The notes under the pieces are model-generated. The model was not told the origin of the DNA. It ran no database searches and was given only the letters and a program-made list of their open reading frames with translations. A program made the translations under genes and the position numbers. Below are positions 13,338-24,165 of a DNA stretch of 64,000 bases, piece by piece. The DNA lies in assembly GCA_023053545.1 (NCBI GenBank), contig JAKZAN010000001.1, forward strand, positions 11,056,565-11,120,564. Direction: 5' to 3'. The number at the start of each line of letters is the position of its first letter. Position 1 is the first letter of the stretch. Origin of the DNA: Lepidurus packardi. Lineage: Eukaryota; Arthropoda; Branchiopoda; Notostraca; Triopsidae.

Positions 13338-14156
13338 CATAAACTAAATGCCGCTTATTGTGATCACTATGGTTGTTAGAAGCCACCGCTTTACGGAATC
13401 AAATATTAAAGCACCGATTCAAAATGATCAACTTCAATGCACTTTAGTCGGTTATTAGAATCACACTTTGGGATATCAGATCAATTTCAAAAGAATCTTC
13501 ACAATACAGTAACGAATCTACAGTCCTGATTGCTACATGGACTTTGCGTATTGATCAATGACATGGTTTTTACGTCGTTTTGACCAATCCTGTCATTTCC
13601 GGCCTACTACTACGCTTAAGGGAAAATCCCTTTTAACTCCCCAGTCAACTAAATGAGAAGGTTATTCAATTGAATGACCAGTTCCCCCTAATTGACTGGA
13701 AAATTAGAAGGGGTATCGGGTTGAGAACCATACCTAAGCATAGGATTGGCTTCAAAGGCGCAGTGTTAGTTGTGTTTGAGACGGTTGGTTATAGAAACAT
13801 GGCGGCGACGAGCAAGAAAAAAGTTGGTTTCAATATAAAAGTGAAGTTGCGGCTCGTTGAAACTTACGACAAGTTCAATTCAAAAGACTGGCCCTTAAGT
13901 CAGGAATTCCTCAATCATCTCTATCGAAACTGTTGAAAAATCGTTACGAACTAAACAACAGTGGGTCTAGTGATTCTAGAAAAGGAAACGTGTGGAAAGG
14001 GTCAAAAAGTAGACGATCCTTGGTTTCTTTGGTTTAAACAAGCCAGTTCGTTTCATGCGCCGATTAATCATAGCATTATATTGCATATTTCCGATTTTCG
14101 GTTATTAGAATCAATATTCACTTGCCAAACGTGATCACAATAAGTGGCATCGACTG
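13338..14156 (+). mobile_element. Decayed Tigger/pogo-type transposon, about 820 bp
   Basis: The ends are inverted copies: ATGCCGCTTATTGTGATCAC on the left and, inverted, ATGCCACTTATTGTGATCAC on the right. TA flanks the right end (14157-14158) and the left end (13336-13337). The interior holds remnants of a CENP-B/Tigger-type transposase, but the catalytic part is absent, so this is a non-autonomous deletion copy. Confidence 0.75.
13799..14075 (+). pseudogene. Tigger transposase remnant (CENP-B-type DNA-binding part)
   Basis: An ATG-started stretch MAATSKKKVGFNIKVKLRLV matches the N-terminal helix-turn-helix of Tigger proteins; a shifted frame gives LKNRYELNNS and another gives DDPWFLWFKQASSFHAPIN, the HTH_CENPB-type LWFKQAR...NAPI signature. 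At least two frame breaks are present. Confidence 0.65.
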
Positions 14157-14158
14157 TA

Positions 14159-17100
14159 CATAGCAAATAAGTATAACGAAAATGGTCCTTAGTATTGTTC
14201 AAGTTTAAATTTTCAGACCCAACCCTTTTTACGAAGAAATAAACGACGGTAACATACCGTATCAAAAAAATAGAATAAAAATAACGAATGATCTGACAAA
14301 GTTTTTAGGTCTTTTTTTAGGATAGTCAGCGTTTGGCAGAACTTTTTTCGGTTTTGCAACAAGGGGGGATATGTATGCAAGACCAATAAGTTCCAATAAG
14401 ACCAATAAGTTCCCTGGGAATTGTCTGTTTTTCTTCTCTTCTTCTTTCTATTTCGTTTCACTTTCCAATGTGTTTTGTAAAACACGTCGGCATGCCAGTT
14501 CTTATTCTGTAGTACAACAGCATATTTTATTTTTGATTTGGTTTTTGGTCCAGTCCCAATGTACTCTACTGTGCTCTATACGCTCCATGCAGCGATAAGA
14601 GCGAGCGATAACTCCCCAGCGATCAGCGATCGTGACGACAAAACCAAATCCTGTTTACCAAGTTTACTAAGCCAGTCATGCTGCAAAATGCAAGAAAGGT
14701 CTGCAGAAAGGTCCAGGAAGGAAAACCCATCGAGGTATAAGACATCAATGGGCGCTGGCACTATTATCGGGACCTTATCGCCTGCACTTGCTCTGCAACC
14801 ATAACTGCGCAAATCACCCAAAGGGGGCGGAGCCAAGTCTTTTCTCGTCTCTTCAAGCCTCACGACGAACAAAAAAGTCACTTCATCCATCACGCAACTG
14901 CACTTCTCACCTCTGCACCTCAACTTCCTCCATCCACACAAAAAATAAAATAAAAACCTCCTAAATGCACAACACGACAATCGAAAGCTAATAAAAAAGA
15001 GAAAAAAGATTTTTTTTTTACTTTCTCTCTATTCAGTATCCTCGAGCATGGGGATATGGGATAGACTCTAACGGAATCTCTATGGAAATAATACAACCCC
15101 TATTATGTAGATGCACCGTCAAAAGGAAATATGCAGACCACAGAAAAAGCATTCATTCCCCAACAGCGAAAGCAAAAGGACAGGTACATCAGTCCAGACC
15201 AACAACTTGAAACACATTTGCAGCCAAGATCGCGGAACCCATATAGAAAGCTCTATCACAACTACATCCTCCCAAAACAGTCAAGCACCGACATATTTTT
15301 GCTACATTTTCCCATTTTTTTTTTTTTCGATAAAAGCCCCCAAGAATGCCAAGCGAATACCTTTAGCTACACGGAAATGTCTCTCGACACATCCTCTGTA
15401 AACTAAAAGAACTGGAAGGCCCAAAGTGGAATATTTCCTTCACGTTTTAATGGCCTGACCAATTTTAGAGACAAACCTCGACCAAAAATCGGGAATTTCA
15501 CTCTATTACGAAAACATAACCTGTCACTTAAGTATCCCACCACCAAATGGTGGTTTACATAAGGTCATACGTGATTTTATGCAACCATTTCCTTTTATAT
15601 TATTTTTTTTTCTTCCGAAGAAGAATTCCTTTCAAGCAAGTCTGTCACGACACGCCAATGTAAGATACTGACAGTGGCTAAGAGTTCAATACGGCATTTC
15701 GAAAATGGAGGGAATTGTTACCAAGTTCCCTATTTATTTATATTATATTTTAAATATTGTAATAGATTATAGCTATTCAGGTCGAAGAAAACCGTTCAAC
15801 GTGAAAAATACTGAGCTATGCAAATGGCGCTCAATATCAATGTCAGTTCCTTATTTGCCCAAACTACTAAATGTCAAGTTATGAAAGAAACCAACCCCGT
15901 CCCTTCCAGGCATGGTATTAAACGCCAAAGTGGTTTTATACATAGACTGGCAAAACTTGACTATAAAACGTAGATTAATACGAGAATTAAATCTCCTTCA
16001 CGAAAAAAAGAAAAAGAAAATCGCATGGAACATCTCGATGACTTAACGAATACTCATTTAATGTTTTTTTAGCTTGATAAATTCTTGTAATTTTTTTCTC
16101 CAGGTAATCTCCAAACGAATAGTTTGGGGGGGGGGGGGGGGGGGGGGGTTCGCGTTTTACCCAAAAGGTCGGAACATGACAACCCCTAACCGTGTTGGCT
16201 CTGCTTCGTCCCGTTAATCCCGCAGTGTTCATGATGCTTACAGGTGACGTTTACGACCAACAAAAAAAAAAAAAAATCGCCTCTATATACTATAACCCTA
16301 TCCTGAACCTGTTGCCTGTCTTTTGGGTCCCAACTGAAACCTCGACGTTCCTAAAAAAAGAGTATTTTTTTTTAGCTTGTTCCCCCCGTAATGTAGAAGC
16401 AATAAGAAGAGAAGACACTTCTTATTGCTTCGCAATGTATTGTTGCGCTATACTGAGCCGTTAGTGATGTGCCTGTAATGTCAAATTGTATGCAGATCAG
16501 GCGGATTTGCGTGAGGATACACTTGTTAGAACACGTTTTTGTTCACCTCCTTTTGACCGCACGGTTTACATTACAAACACACATAAAAAATAAAAAAAAA
16601 AATCCAGTTTTCATGAAACTTTCCTTTCTGGTTCGTTTAGAAGACAATCAGATTACTCTGCAAATAAAGGCAGAGGTCTAGAGGTGAAATACTTTCTTTT
16701 AAAAAAGGAATAAATCAGTTTTTGTGAAGCGAAGAAGAAGAAGAATTCTTTTCAATCGCTTAGGATTAACCCGACATCACGTTAGTCACGCACCCCATTT
16801 AACCTGGGTTCACATAATCAGGCCGAACAAGCTCCCCTATCAAATTCCATCAGCTCATTGTGTCTTCTTCGATAATAAGAGCAGATAACAACACATGGCA
16901 GTGACCTCTTGGCCCGTCTGATCAACATGATAGGCGCCAGAGGGTATTAACGGGCTATAAAGAGAAAAGGGTTCCATATGGACTATAAAACTTGATGAGA
17001 CTGTCACATCTGATGCATTGTCTTTAATCATCTAAACAAATTTTTTTCCTCCTTATAAAAGTCCTCAATTAAAACAAAAAGTTAGAATTTTTTGCTTTTT

Positions 17101-17305
17101 AACACTGCAAGGATTTTATAAGAAAACTATAAAATTCATATTTTTAGCCACGATTTTCTCCAAATTTCCAGCCTGACTAAATCAGACTCAACGTTAGTTT
17201 AAATGGCAATATAGATACCCGTTAAGTTGAGCGTTTGGATGGATCTTTGACAGTCTGGTTTTGCTATAAATGACGAATTTTTGTTAAAATTTTTCTCGAT
17301 TAGCA
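14159..17305. other. Gene-free sequence
   Basis: No recognised exon. A 134-codon minus-strand frame at 14576-14980 has no domain. A G23 run lies at 16126-16148. Confidence 0.5.
16126..16148. repeat. G23 homopolymer
   Basis: Twenty-three consecutive G. Confidence 0.9.
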
Positions 17306-17850
17306 CAACATGAGGTATGATGTCACATAGGTGCTACCGCGTGGTTTATGGCACTTGCTAACCATGCTTAATGCCTCGTACAGTAAAAGAAATACGAATT
17401 ACTGTACATCCGTGACGTAAGAAAGTCATTGTGATCCTTTTTTTGCTTCTAGTTGTTGTTTTTAATAGCATGATTGCCTACCTAACCGATTAGAAAGAAG
17501 AAACATGATTAGAACGGAAAGAAATGAGTTCCGTCCAAATATCACTAGTAGAACAATTTTGTAAAACTCAATTTTGTTGCTTTTGTCGCTGTAGCTATGA
17601 CAACAAAAATTTTACAGGCATGCAAAACTTGAGGTATGACGTCACAGAGGTGCTACCGCGTGGTTTGTGCACTTCCAAACCACGCTTAATACCTCGTACA
17701 GTAAAAAAAAAAGCCGAATTACTATACATCCGTGACGTCATACAGCCATTATGATCCTCTTTTTGCTTTTAATTGCTGGTGTTTTAATAGTATAATTGCC
17801 TACTTAACCGTATGGAAAGAATAAATATCATTAGAATGGAAAGATATTAG
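17306..17850. repeat. Two direct copies of a ~215-bp unit with nested inverted repeats
   Basis: Copy 1 is about 17306-17527 and copy 2 about 17625-17850. Shared order: TGAGGTATGA(T/C)GTCACA, AGGTGCTACCGCGTGGTTT, TGCCTCGTACAGTAAA or its variant, ATACATCCGTGACGT, GATCCT, TTTTAATAG and a GAAAGAAnAA end. In copy 2 GCGTGGTTTG (17658-17667) pairs with CAAACCACGC (17676-17685), GAGGTAT with ATACCTC, and TATGACGTCAC (17635-17645) with GTGACGTCATA (17732-17742). Confidence 0.85.
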
Positions 17851-20510
17851 ATCCTTACGTGTAATTTTAACCAAGTACACATACAACTAATAGAAACTCG
17901 ATGTTTTACGCAATTCCGCCGTCAAGACAATTACTGGTTCTTTTTGACTGAACTATGAGCCTTTAACTATTTTAAAAAATTAAAGATATTTCGTCTTAAT
18001 TTTTTGCATTTCTCCCGAGGACCTTACATAATACGCAACAAAACACAGGTTATTTAAGCAGGGCGGCCCACCTGTGGTTTTTTGGGTACTGTGCTTTACT
18101 GCCCGCTTTGCTAAAATAGAAGTTGGCTGTTATAGCTTTCAGAGGTTTGGGATATATTGGATGCTGTAGAAGAAGGAAAGATGGCGAGAGTAAAAAACCT
18201 GTTTCGCCTTTTTTTAATTTCCAAACAACTAACATTCCCTCGGCGTTGCCATTTGCCACTTAGGAAAACAGCCGCCGACTGCAACCTGCTCAGGTACCAA
18301 AAAAGAAAAAAAAAGTGACAGTAACCTAACATTGTGCTTTGATTGCCCTCGTCCCTTTTTCCACCTGCAAGGCTGCAACGCGCACAATAGCTTACAATAG
18401 TGCAGCTTATTACAGAGTAAAAGGAGCCCAAGTTCCTTTGGCTTTTTTCATAGAAAATCTCAAGAAAATGGCTCAATAACGATTCACTTTTCTGTTATGA
18501 GCCAGGCCTTTAAAACTGCACCCAAGAAGAGCTAAACGGACCAGCAAAGCATTATAAAGAAGAGAAAAGAGTGAAAAGAATCTATGGAAACAACGTTGTT
18601 GAACATGTAAATCACCCGAAAGGGGCGGATTCCTAGCATAAAACCGAACAACAACCTGTCTCCTTTCCTTCACCTTCTTTTTCGAATCCGTGGGAAAAAC
18701 AGCGCGCATCCTACCAAGGAGTTGCCCATCTTCCACCTCCTCCCCGATGTATATACATACAGCAGCACAGCCAATTAACGTCTGTAACTCGCGCAAGGCT
18801 TTCGCATGCATGGCTGATAGTAATGCCTGATTGCGCTTTTTTATTTTATTTATCTGCAAAGCTCATATACAACCCCCCTCGGCAGCTTTCTTCCTCGCGA
18901 AAAGACTTGGACTGGATAGTTTAAGAACCCGACATCCACATCTATGTTGCTGTTTGCTCTACTGTTTGGGATCGTTACACGCAAGGCAATGATGAAAAAA
19001 TTATAATAAAAAACGATGCATCCTTTTTCTTAGTCACGAACTCAAACTCCAAACTCAATCTTATTTTGGTATATAATCGTAAAGCACTGTGCCCAGCAGC
19101 ATCCCAACAAGCGACCAAGATCTGTAACTTGAGCGCGTTATGAAAAGTTAAAAAAAAAATGATTGCAGCAGGGAACTTGTACAGTAAACAAGCAACAACC
19201 GCTGGGGGAAGTTGTGGTATGGTATGCCCTAATAAAGTTCTTCATAATGAAGATTCCGTAAAGGAGCGATACGGATCACAGCAGCAGCCGGCAATCCCAT
19301 ATGCAAATATATTGAGCTCCGACCGAAAGGGTTGAAGGTGAACAGGTAGGGCACCAAAAAGGGCGTGTGCACACACGGGCATACATCACACAGTATTTTT
19401 TTCGATGTACATTTTTCTTTTAGGGTGGGAGGGGCTAGTGATGTTGTTGTTAATGGGTCCCAATACGCATGTCCAGCGTGTTCTTGTGTTTTAGGGGGAA
19501 AAAAAGAAAAAAAAAGTATAGACCCAAGTGGCTATTCAGATTGAACAGGTTGCACCTGACCCCACCAAAGCATCATTACTACCCAAGTCCGAACAGTCCC
19601 AGTCCGAACAAGGTGCGAAGCTACCTGCATCCTTACGGTACCTTGTGCCTCGGCATATTGCATATTTGGCTGCTGGCTTGGGAAAAAGGACGTTAGCCAC
19701 TACATTCTTTACCATTTCGTATCTACAGGTGTGTACATACCCTCATGTGCTTTTCCCTTAGTATACTATTGTATATTGTACAGTACCTTTAAGGCTTTCA
19801 TCACAAAATTCGCAAACCAACTCTTAGGAATGTACCCCTTAAACATTCTGATGCGTTTCATTCCAGTACAATGATGATAAGTATAGAATCCGGAAAAAGT
19901 ACTTTTCTGCAGAAATTTGTCAAAAAATGAGAGTACACATTTTTCCACAGAAATTTATATATATAAAAAAATAAGATAAAGTAACAATAGCAGTTTAGAA
20001 TTCGGAAAAAGCATTTACTATTGTACAAAAATTAAAAATAAATACAGTTGAAATATCGAGAAATGGACCTATAAAGAATTGGGAAGCCTTTTTTCCATAG
20101 AAATTTATAAAAGACTAGAGTAGAAAAATGTGAAAAATTGTTGATAAAGAATCGTAAAAAGTTGCTCGGAATTTCCTTACGCTAACTAACTTAGAGCTAA
20201 TCTCTAGAGCTAACTAACTTAGAGCTAACCGAGCTAATCTCCCGCATCCGAGCCGCCTTTACACCTGTACAGTCTTTACACTGTAAACGGCAGCATTTCG
20301 CACATTTAGGGGAAATCCCTCAAAGAATGTGGCCTCATCCAGCACACCTGCTAAGAAATCTCTTCATGTCAAAAGACAAGCAACACGTTCTCCGGATTTA
20401 GTTACAAACGTTTGTAATGTATCCCGGAATCAAAAACGACACTATTGTGTCACTCTCTAACAATGAATATTTCTTTCGTGTGACTAAGCTAACCTAACTT
20501 AATACAGCCT
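17851..20510. other. Gene-free sequence
   Basis: No supported exon. GAGCTAACTAACTTAGAGCTAA-type direct repeats occur at 20180-20235. Minus-strand open frames at 18050-18860 have no recognised domain. Confidence 0.5.
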
Positions 20511-20965
20511 GGTCTGTGACGAATCCGTCACTTTAGGAGCTGAGGCAAATTTGACCGAAAACCATATCAAGTCAAGACCAAATACCTCCTCACACCCCTG
20601 ATTCGCTGGTCGCAAATCGATTTATAACCTGTTTATATCGAAACCATTTGTTACTTTCAATATATGCTTGACGACTAGTGAAAACGAACATGGCGAACAT
20701 GAAGAAAACATCAATGAAACTAGACTTCCGAAGAAGATAAGAACGTTACGAGATGGCTCAAACTAACCTAACCTAACTTAACCTAACCTAACGTTCTTTG
20801 TTTGTGCCAACGTAAAGTGAATAGCTCGTTTTGTGTTTATCTGGCGCCACCGTCAGGGGGTATGAAGTGCTATTCGGTCTGAACTTGATACCGTTTTCCG
20901 TCAAATTTGCCTCAGCTCCCTTCAGGAGACTGACGGATCCGTCACTTTACACGACAGGCCAAGTT
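20511..20965. mobile_element. Inverted-repeat element (MITE-like), about 455 bp
   Basis: The arms are inverted copies about 80-90 bp long. Left blocks ATCCGTCA, GGAGCTGAGGCAAATTTGAC, GAAAAC, TATCAAGT and CCTGA appear inverted on the right (20870-20965). The interior has no transposase. A CCTAA-type run sits at 20765-20793 inside it. Confidence 0.75.
20765..20793 (+). repeat. Degenerate telomere-like CCTAA repeats
   Basis: Five CCTAA or CTTAA units in a row, the complement of the arthropod TTAGG telomere repeat; a shorter run is at 20488-20500. Confidence 0.7.
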
Positions 20966-21671
20966 GCTTAATAAGCTAATGCATTTTCAATCCAACAACC
21001 AATTTTCAACTCGAGTGACACCTATTTCTGACTCTTTTTCTGGAGAACGTTTTGCAACAGTAATACACACAAGTGTCATTTTGATCTCCTAGTTCCGAAA
21101 CTGGAGAACCTGTTGAAAGACAGGGGGAAAAGACAACCTGAACACTCATTCAATTCTATACAACCTGATAGGTTTTCGTCATTCTTGACCTGATGGCAAG
21201 AAAAGAATGCAAGGTTAGGGTCAGGGTCAGGTATTGCAAGGTCAAGGGAAAGAGTTAGTATAAGAACCGACGGTAGTCGTCATAGAGTAGTCGTCGTAGA
21301 GTAGTCGTTATAACCTGATCACGAGTCGATTAATGTAGTGGACAGGAAAGATTACCAGTGTTTCATTTGTTTTGTGTCCTTTGTTCATTTGTGTGAGTCT
21401 TTATCTACTCAATAAATCAATACGCTACCAACCAAAATAAAGCTTGAACTTAACAAACCTAACAACGGTCGTCCTATCAACATTCATTGTTGCACTGCTG
21501 GTTCCCCGTCCCCGTAGAAGCCATGATCATGACCCCAACCTTCATGGCTGTCATCAACACATATCCCCATATCCCAAAACGCGGCCCTGGGGGAGGGGCA
21601 ACACAAAACTGACCACAAAACTAACTTTCTCGTTGTCACTTACGCACCGAAACTCTTCGTTCCTTATTTAA
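20966..21671. other. Gene-free sequence
   Basis: Short GGTCAGGG and GTCGT(C/T)(A/G)TAGAGTA direct repeats at 21225-21310; no exon recognised. Confidence 0.45.
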
Positions 21672-21900
21672 AAAAAAAAAAAATCCCGCCAAAACACCTG
21701 TCTCTCGTGTGACTGAGCACAAAAAAGGTATGTTAAGTAACTGGAAACCCACATGGTATTTCCTTAAAAAAAAAAAAATTAAATGGAAAATAATTAAGAA
21801 AAAAAATCCCGCCACGCCAATACACCTGTCTCGCGTGTGACTGGGCACAATAAAAGACATGTTGAGTAGCTGGAAACCCAATTGGTATTTCCTTAACAAG
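21672..21900. repeat. Tandem duplication, period about 128 bp
   Basis: Both copies read AAAATCCCGCCA, ACACCTGTCTC(T/G)CGTGTGACTG, GAGCACAA or GGGCACAA, ATGTT.AGTA.CTGGAAACCC and TGGTATTTCCTTAA. A third, partial copy follows at about 21948 (ACACCTGTTACTTTCCT). Confidence 0.88.
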
Positions 21901-23260
21901 AAAAATAATAAGAATAATTAAGAAAAAAAAATAAGAAAAATTAGCCTGGACACCTGTTACTTTCCTCAAGAAAGGCCACAGGCACCAAAGAAAGGCGGGC
22001 GAGTATCTAGGGTGAATCTAGACATATACAAGCGAATAGGTATAATGCCCATGTCATCCTCATTAAAACAATCGGCCTTGTCTAAACTTCTTTTCTGACT
22101 TATTGACTTTCGCGGCGGGAAGTCTTTTTCATATTAATGGTGGTCTCTTTCCCCTCTATCTCTGTCTTATTTTTTTCTCTCTTTTGAATGCTGAGCGATA
22201 CAATTCACACAAAAGACCTTTTGTAAAAGAGCAGTGGATCGCAGGTTCTTCCATGGACAAGGGGAAAAATGGGAAAATGATCGTCCATGATCAACCTGTG
22301 CTTGCCTGTGCGACCACCAGCACCGTTGGCCCCGCCTCCATGCGAAAGTTCCTATAGCTCCATGCTACAAACAAGGGGCATCGGCTCTTTTTCAATCATA
22401 AGAATAATAAAAAAAAATGCCACACTTTTGCCTCTAATCTCTTTTTCAGGCTTCTCATTCTCTCGACTCGGTTCCGAAAACTCTCCGTTCCATTTAAGAT
22501 ACAAGTCAAAATAGAGCCATGCTGCAGCATGAGTCAGCTGTTCGAAGCGCTATAGGTGTTGCCTTCACGCCAATTTGGCTGACCTGCAATGGAAATGTTC
22601 GACTTTCTATCTGAAGGTCCAAGCATCGCGCCGAGATCTCCGTACACTTTTGTTAAACATCTTAGCGAGTCTATAGACCTCCAACTGCTGTCTATCCTAT
22701 CGTTCACGGTAATCTCCCGAGTTCATCCCCGAAAACATCGACTCGAATATATTCGAATATCTTCTTTGACTTTCTCCCGCCAAAAATCTTCCAAACATCT
22801 TTTGAAATGTCTTTAAACTTGCCACACGATAGCAGCTTGTTTAAACCATTAACTTGGAACTGTCCAAAAGAAAAAGGACAAGGTAATTGACTTCCAAGTT
22901 TGGTATTATTGCCAATACCACCAAAGTCCTCCACAACAGAAAGAGCCGAAAAGCACCTGCGTCCTTCTTAGAATCGTTTCAAATCAGAAATAACCAGTTC
23001 GTAAAGCTGAACGACAAACAAAAAAGGGAAAAAAGTCGTTTTTGTAGTTTTTTTTTTTAGTAAAAGTTGGAAAAATTAGACACGGGCTCCTCAATTCTTA
23101 ATTTCTTGCCAATACAGATAAGAAAAAGGAGCTTTCTGAAGAACTCTTGTGTCCTACATAGCAAGCTGCATCAAACGATTCAAAAGGGCCTCTAGAAAAA
23201 GCGTTTAAGAACCTTTAATGAAGAGTTTAGTTTACATTAGGGACGTTTTTTCCGGGAAGT
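21901..23260. other. Gene-free sequence
   Basis: No recognised exon, RNA gene or element. Confidence 0.45.
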
Positions 23261-23343
23261 AGACACGAGGACAACGTTGGGCGCCCTTCTGTCGGGGTTC
23301 GGCGTCCTTGTGTCGGGGCCCAGCGTCCGTGTGTCGCGTTGCC
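23261..23343. repeat. Foldback-family repeat, copy c
   Basis: Contains CCCTTCTGTCGGGG, GGCGTCCTTGTGTCGGGGCC and GTGTCGCGTTGCC, the same end motifs as the 9.8 and 11.2 kb copies. Confidence 0.78.
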
Positions 23344-23374
23344 GTTTTTTCTAACGTTTTTTTTCCTGATTTCA

Positions 23375-23478
23375 AGGGCAATGCGACATAAGGACGACTC
23401 GATAAAAGGTCTCCGTGTACACTACACAGGCTAGGTTAGGCGTCCTTCTGGCTGGGTCCGGAGTCCTTGTGACTTACT
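23375..23478. mobile_element. Foldback-family repeat, copy d with both ends
   Basis: Starts GGGCAATGCGACATAAGGAC and ends GGCGTCCTTCTGGCTGGGTC, GAGTCCTTGTGACTTA; a roughly 104-bp short version of copy b. Confidence 0.7.
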
Positions 23479-23506
23479 TTTCAATACGACTTAAGAGTCT
23501 TCTGGT

Positions 23507-23624
23507 CTCGTTGGCGCTTAACCAATGAGCAGGTACTTTTTAAACACTAAGTTCTATTGGTCCCTTAAAAGATTACGGACCCGGAGTCCTTATGTTGGGA
23601 CCCGGCGTCCTTGTGTCGCGTTGC
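23507..23624 (+). repeat. Foldback-family repeat, copy e
   Basis: CTCGTTGGCGCTTAACCAATGA, TCCCTTAAAAGATTA, then GGACCCGGCGTCCTTGTGTC and GCGTTGC; the close partner of copy a. Confidence 0.78.
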
Positions 23625-24138
23625 TGTTTTTCCTAACAATGGTTTCAAGGCGTGATCTAAAGTTAAACAAGCTGGACCGTAAAAAATGGAAAAAAATTGC
23701 TTAACAATGGTTTTCAAGGCGAACGGCGTGATACAACAGTTGTAATACCCGGACCACCAAAAAATGAAATACAGAAATTATAGCTTAACAATTGGTTCCA
23801 AGGCGCAAGGAGTGACATAAGTTGTACAAGCTGTGAGAAAAAAAAACAGTAGCTTACGTCTTTACATATAGCATTACACGATCTCGGTTGAAGCCCCGGA
23901 AAGCCAAGGAGCAAATATCATAAGAACAAGATTCAAAACGTGAGTGGAAAGCCCACTCTCTCGCCGTTTTTTCTTTTTACCTTTGCCAGATGCCGCACTA
24001 GAGCAAGCTGTAGAGTACGCTGCTCATTAGCGTCTGCCCTTATGCCCTTGTCCTCCTTGCTTCTTAACGTTTGGGTCGAGATAAGGTAAATTTCATGTGG
24101 GACCGTGACCGAATCCGTCATCATTGTCACGTATGCAG

Positions 24139-24165
24139 CCCCCCCCCCCCCCCCCCCCCCCCCCC
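24139..24165. repeat. C27 homopolymer
   Basis: Twenty-seven consecutive C. Confidence 0.9.

Noticed and set aside
14576-14980. Minus-strand open frame of 134 codons
   Set aside because: No domain or family resemblance; composition is repetitive and a competing frame lies opposite.
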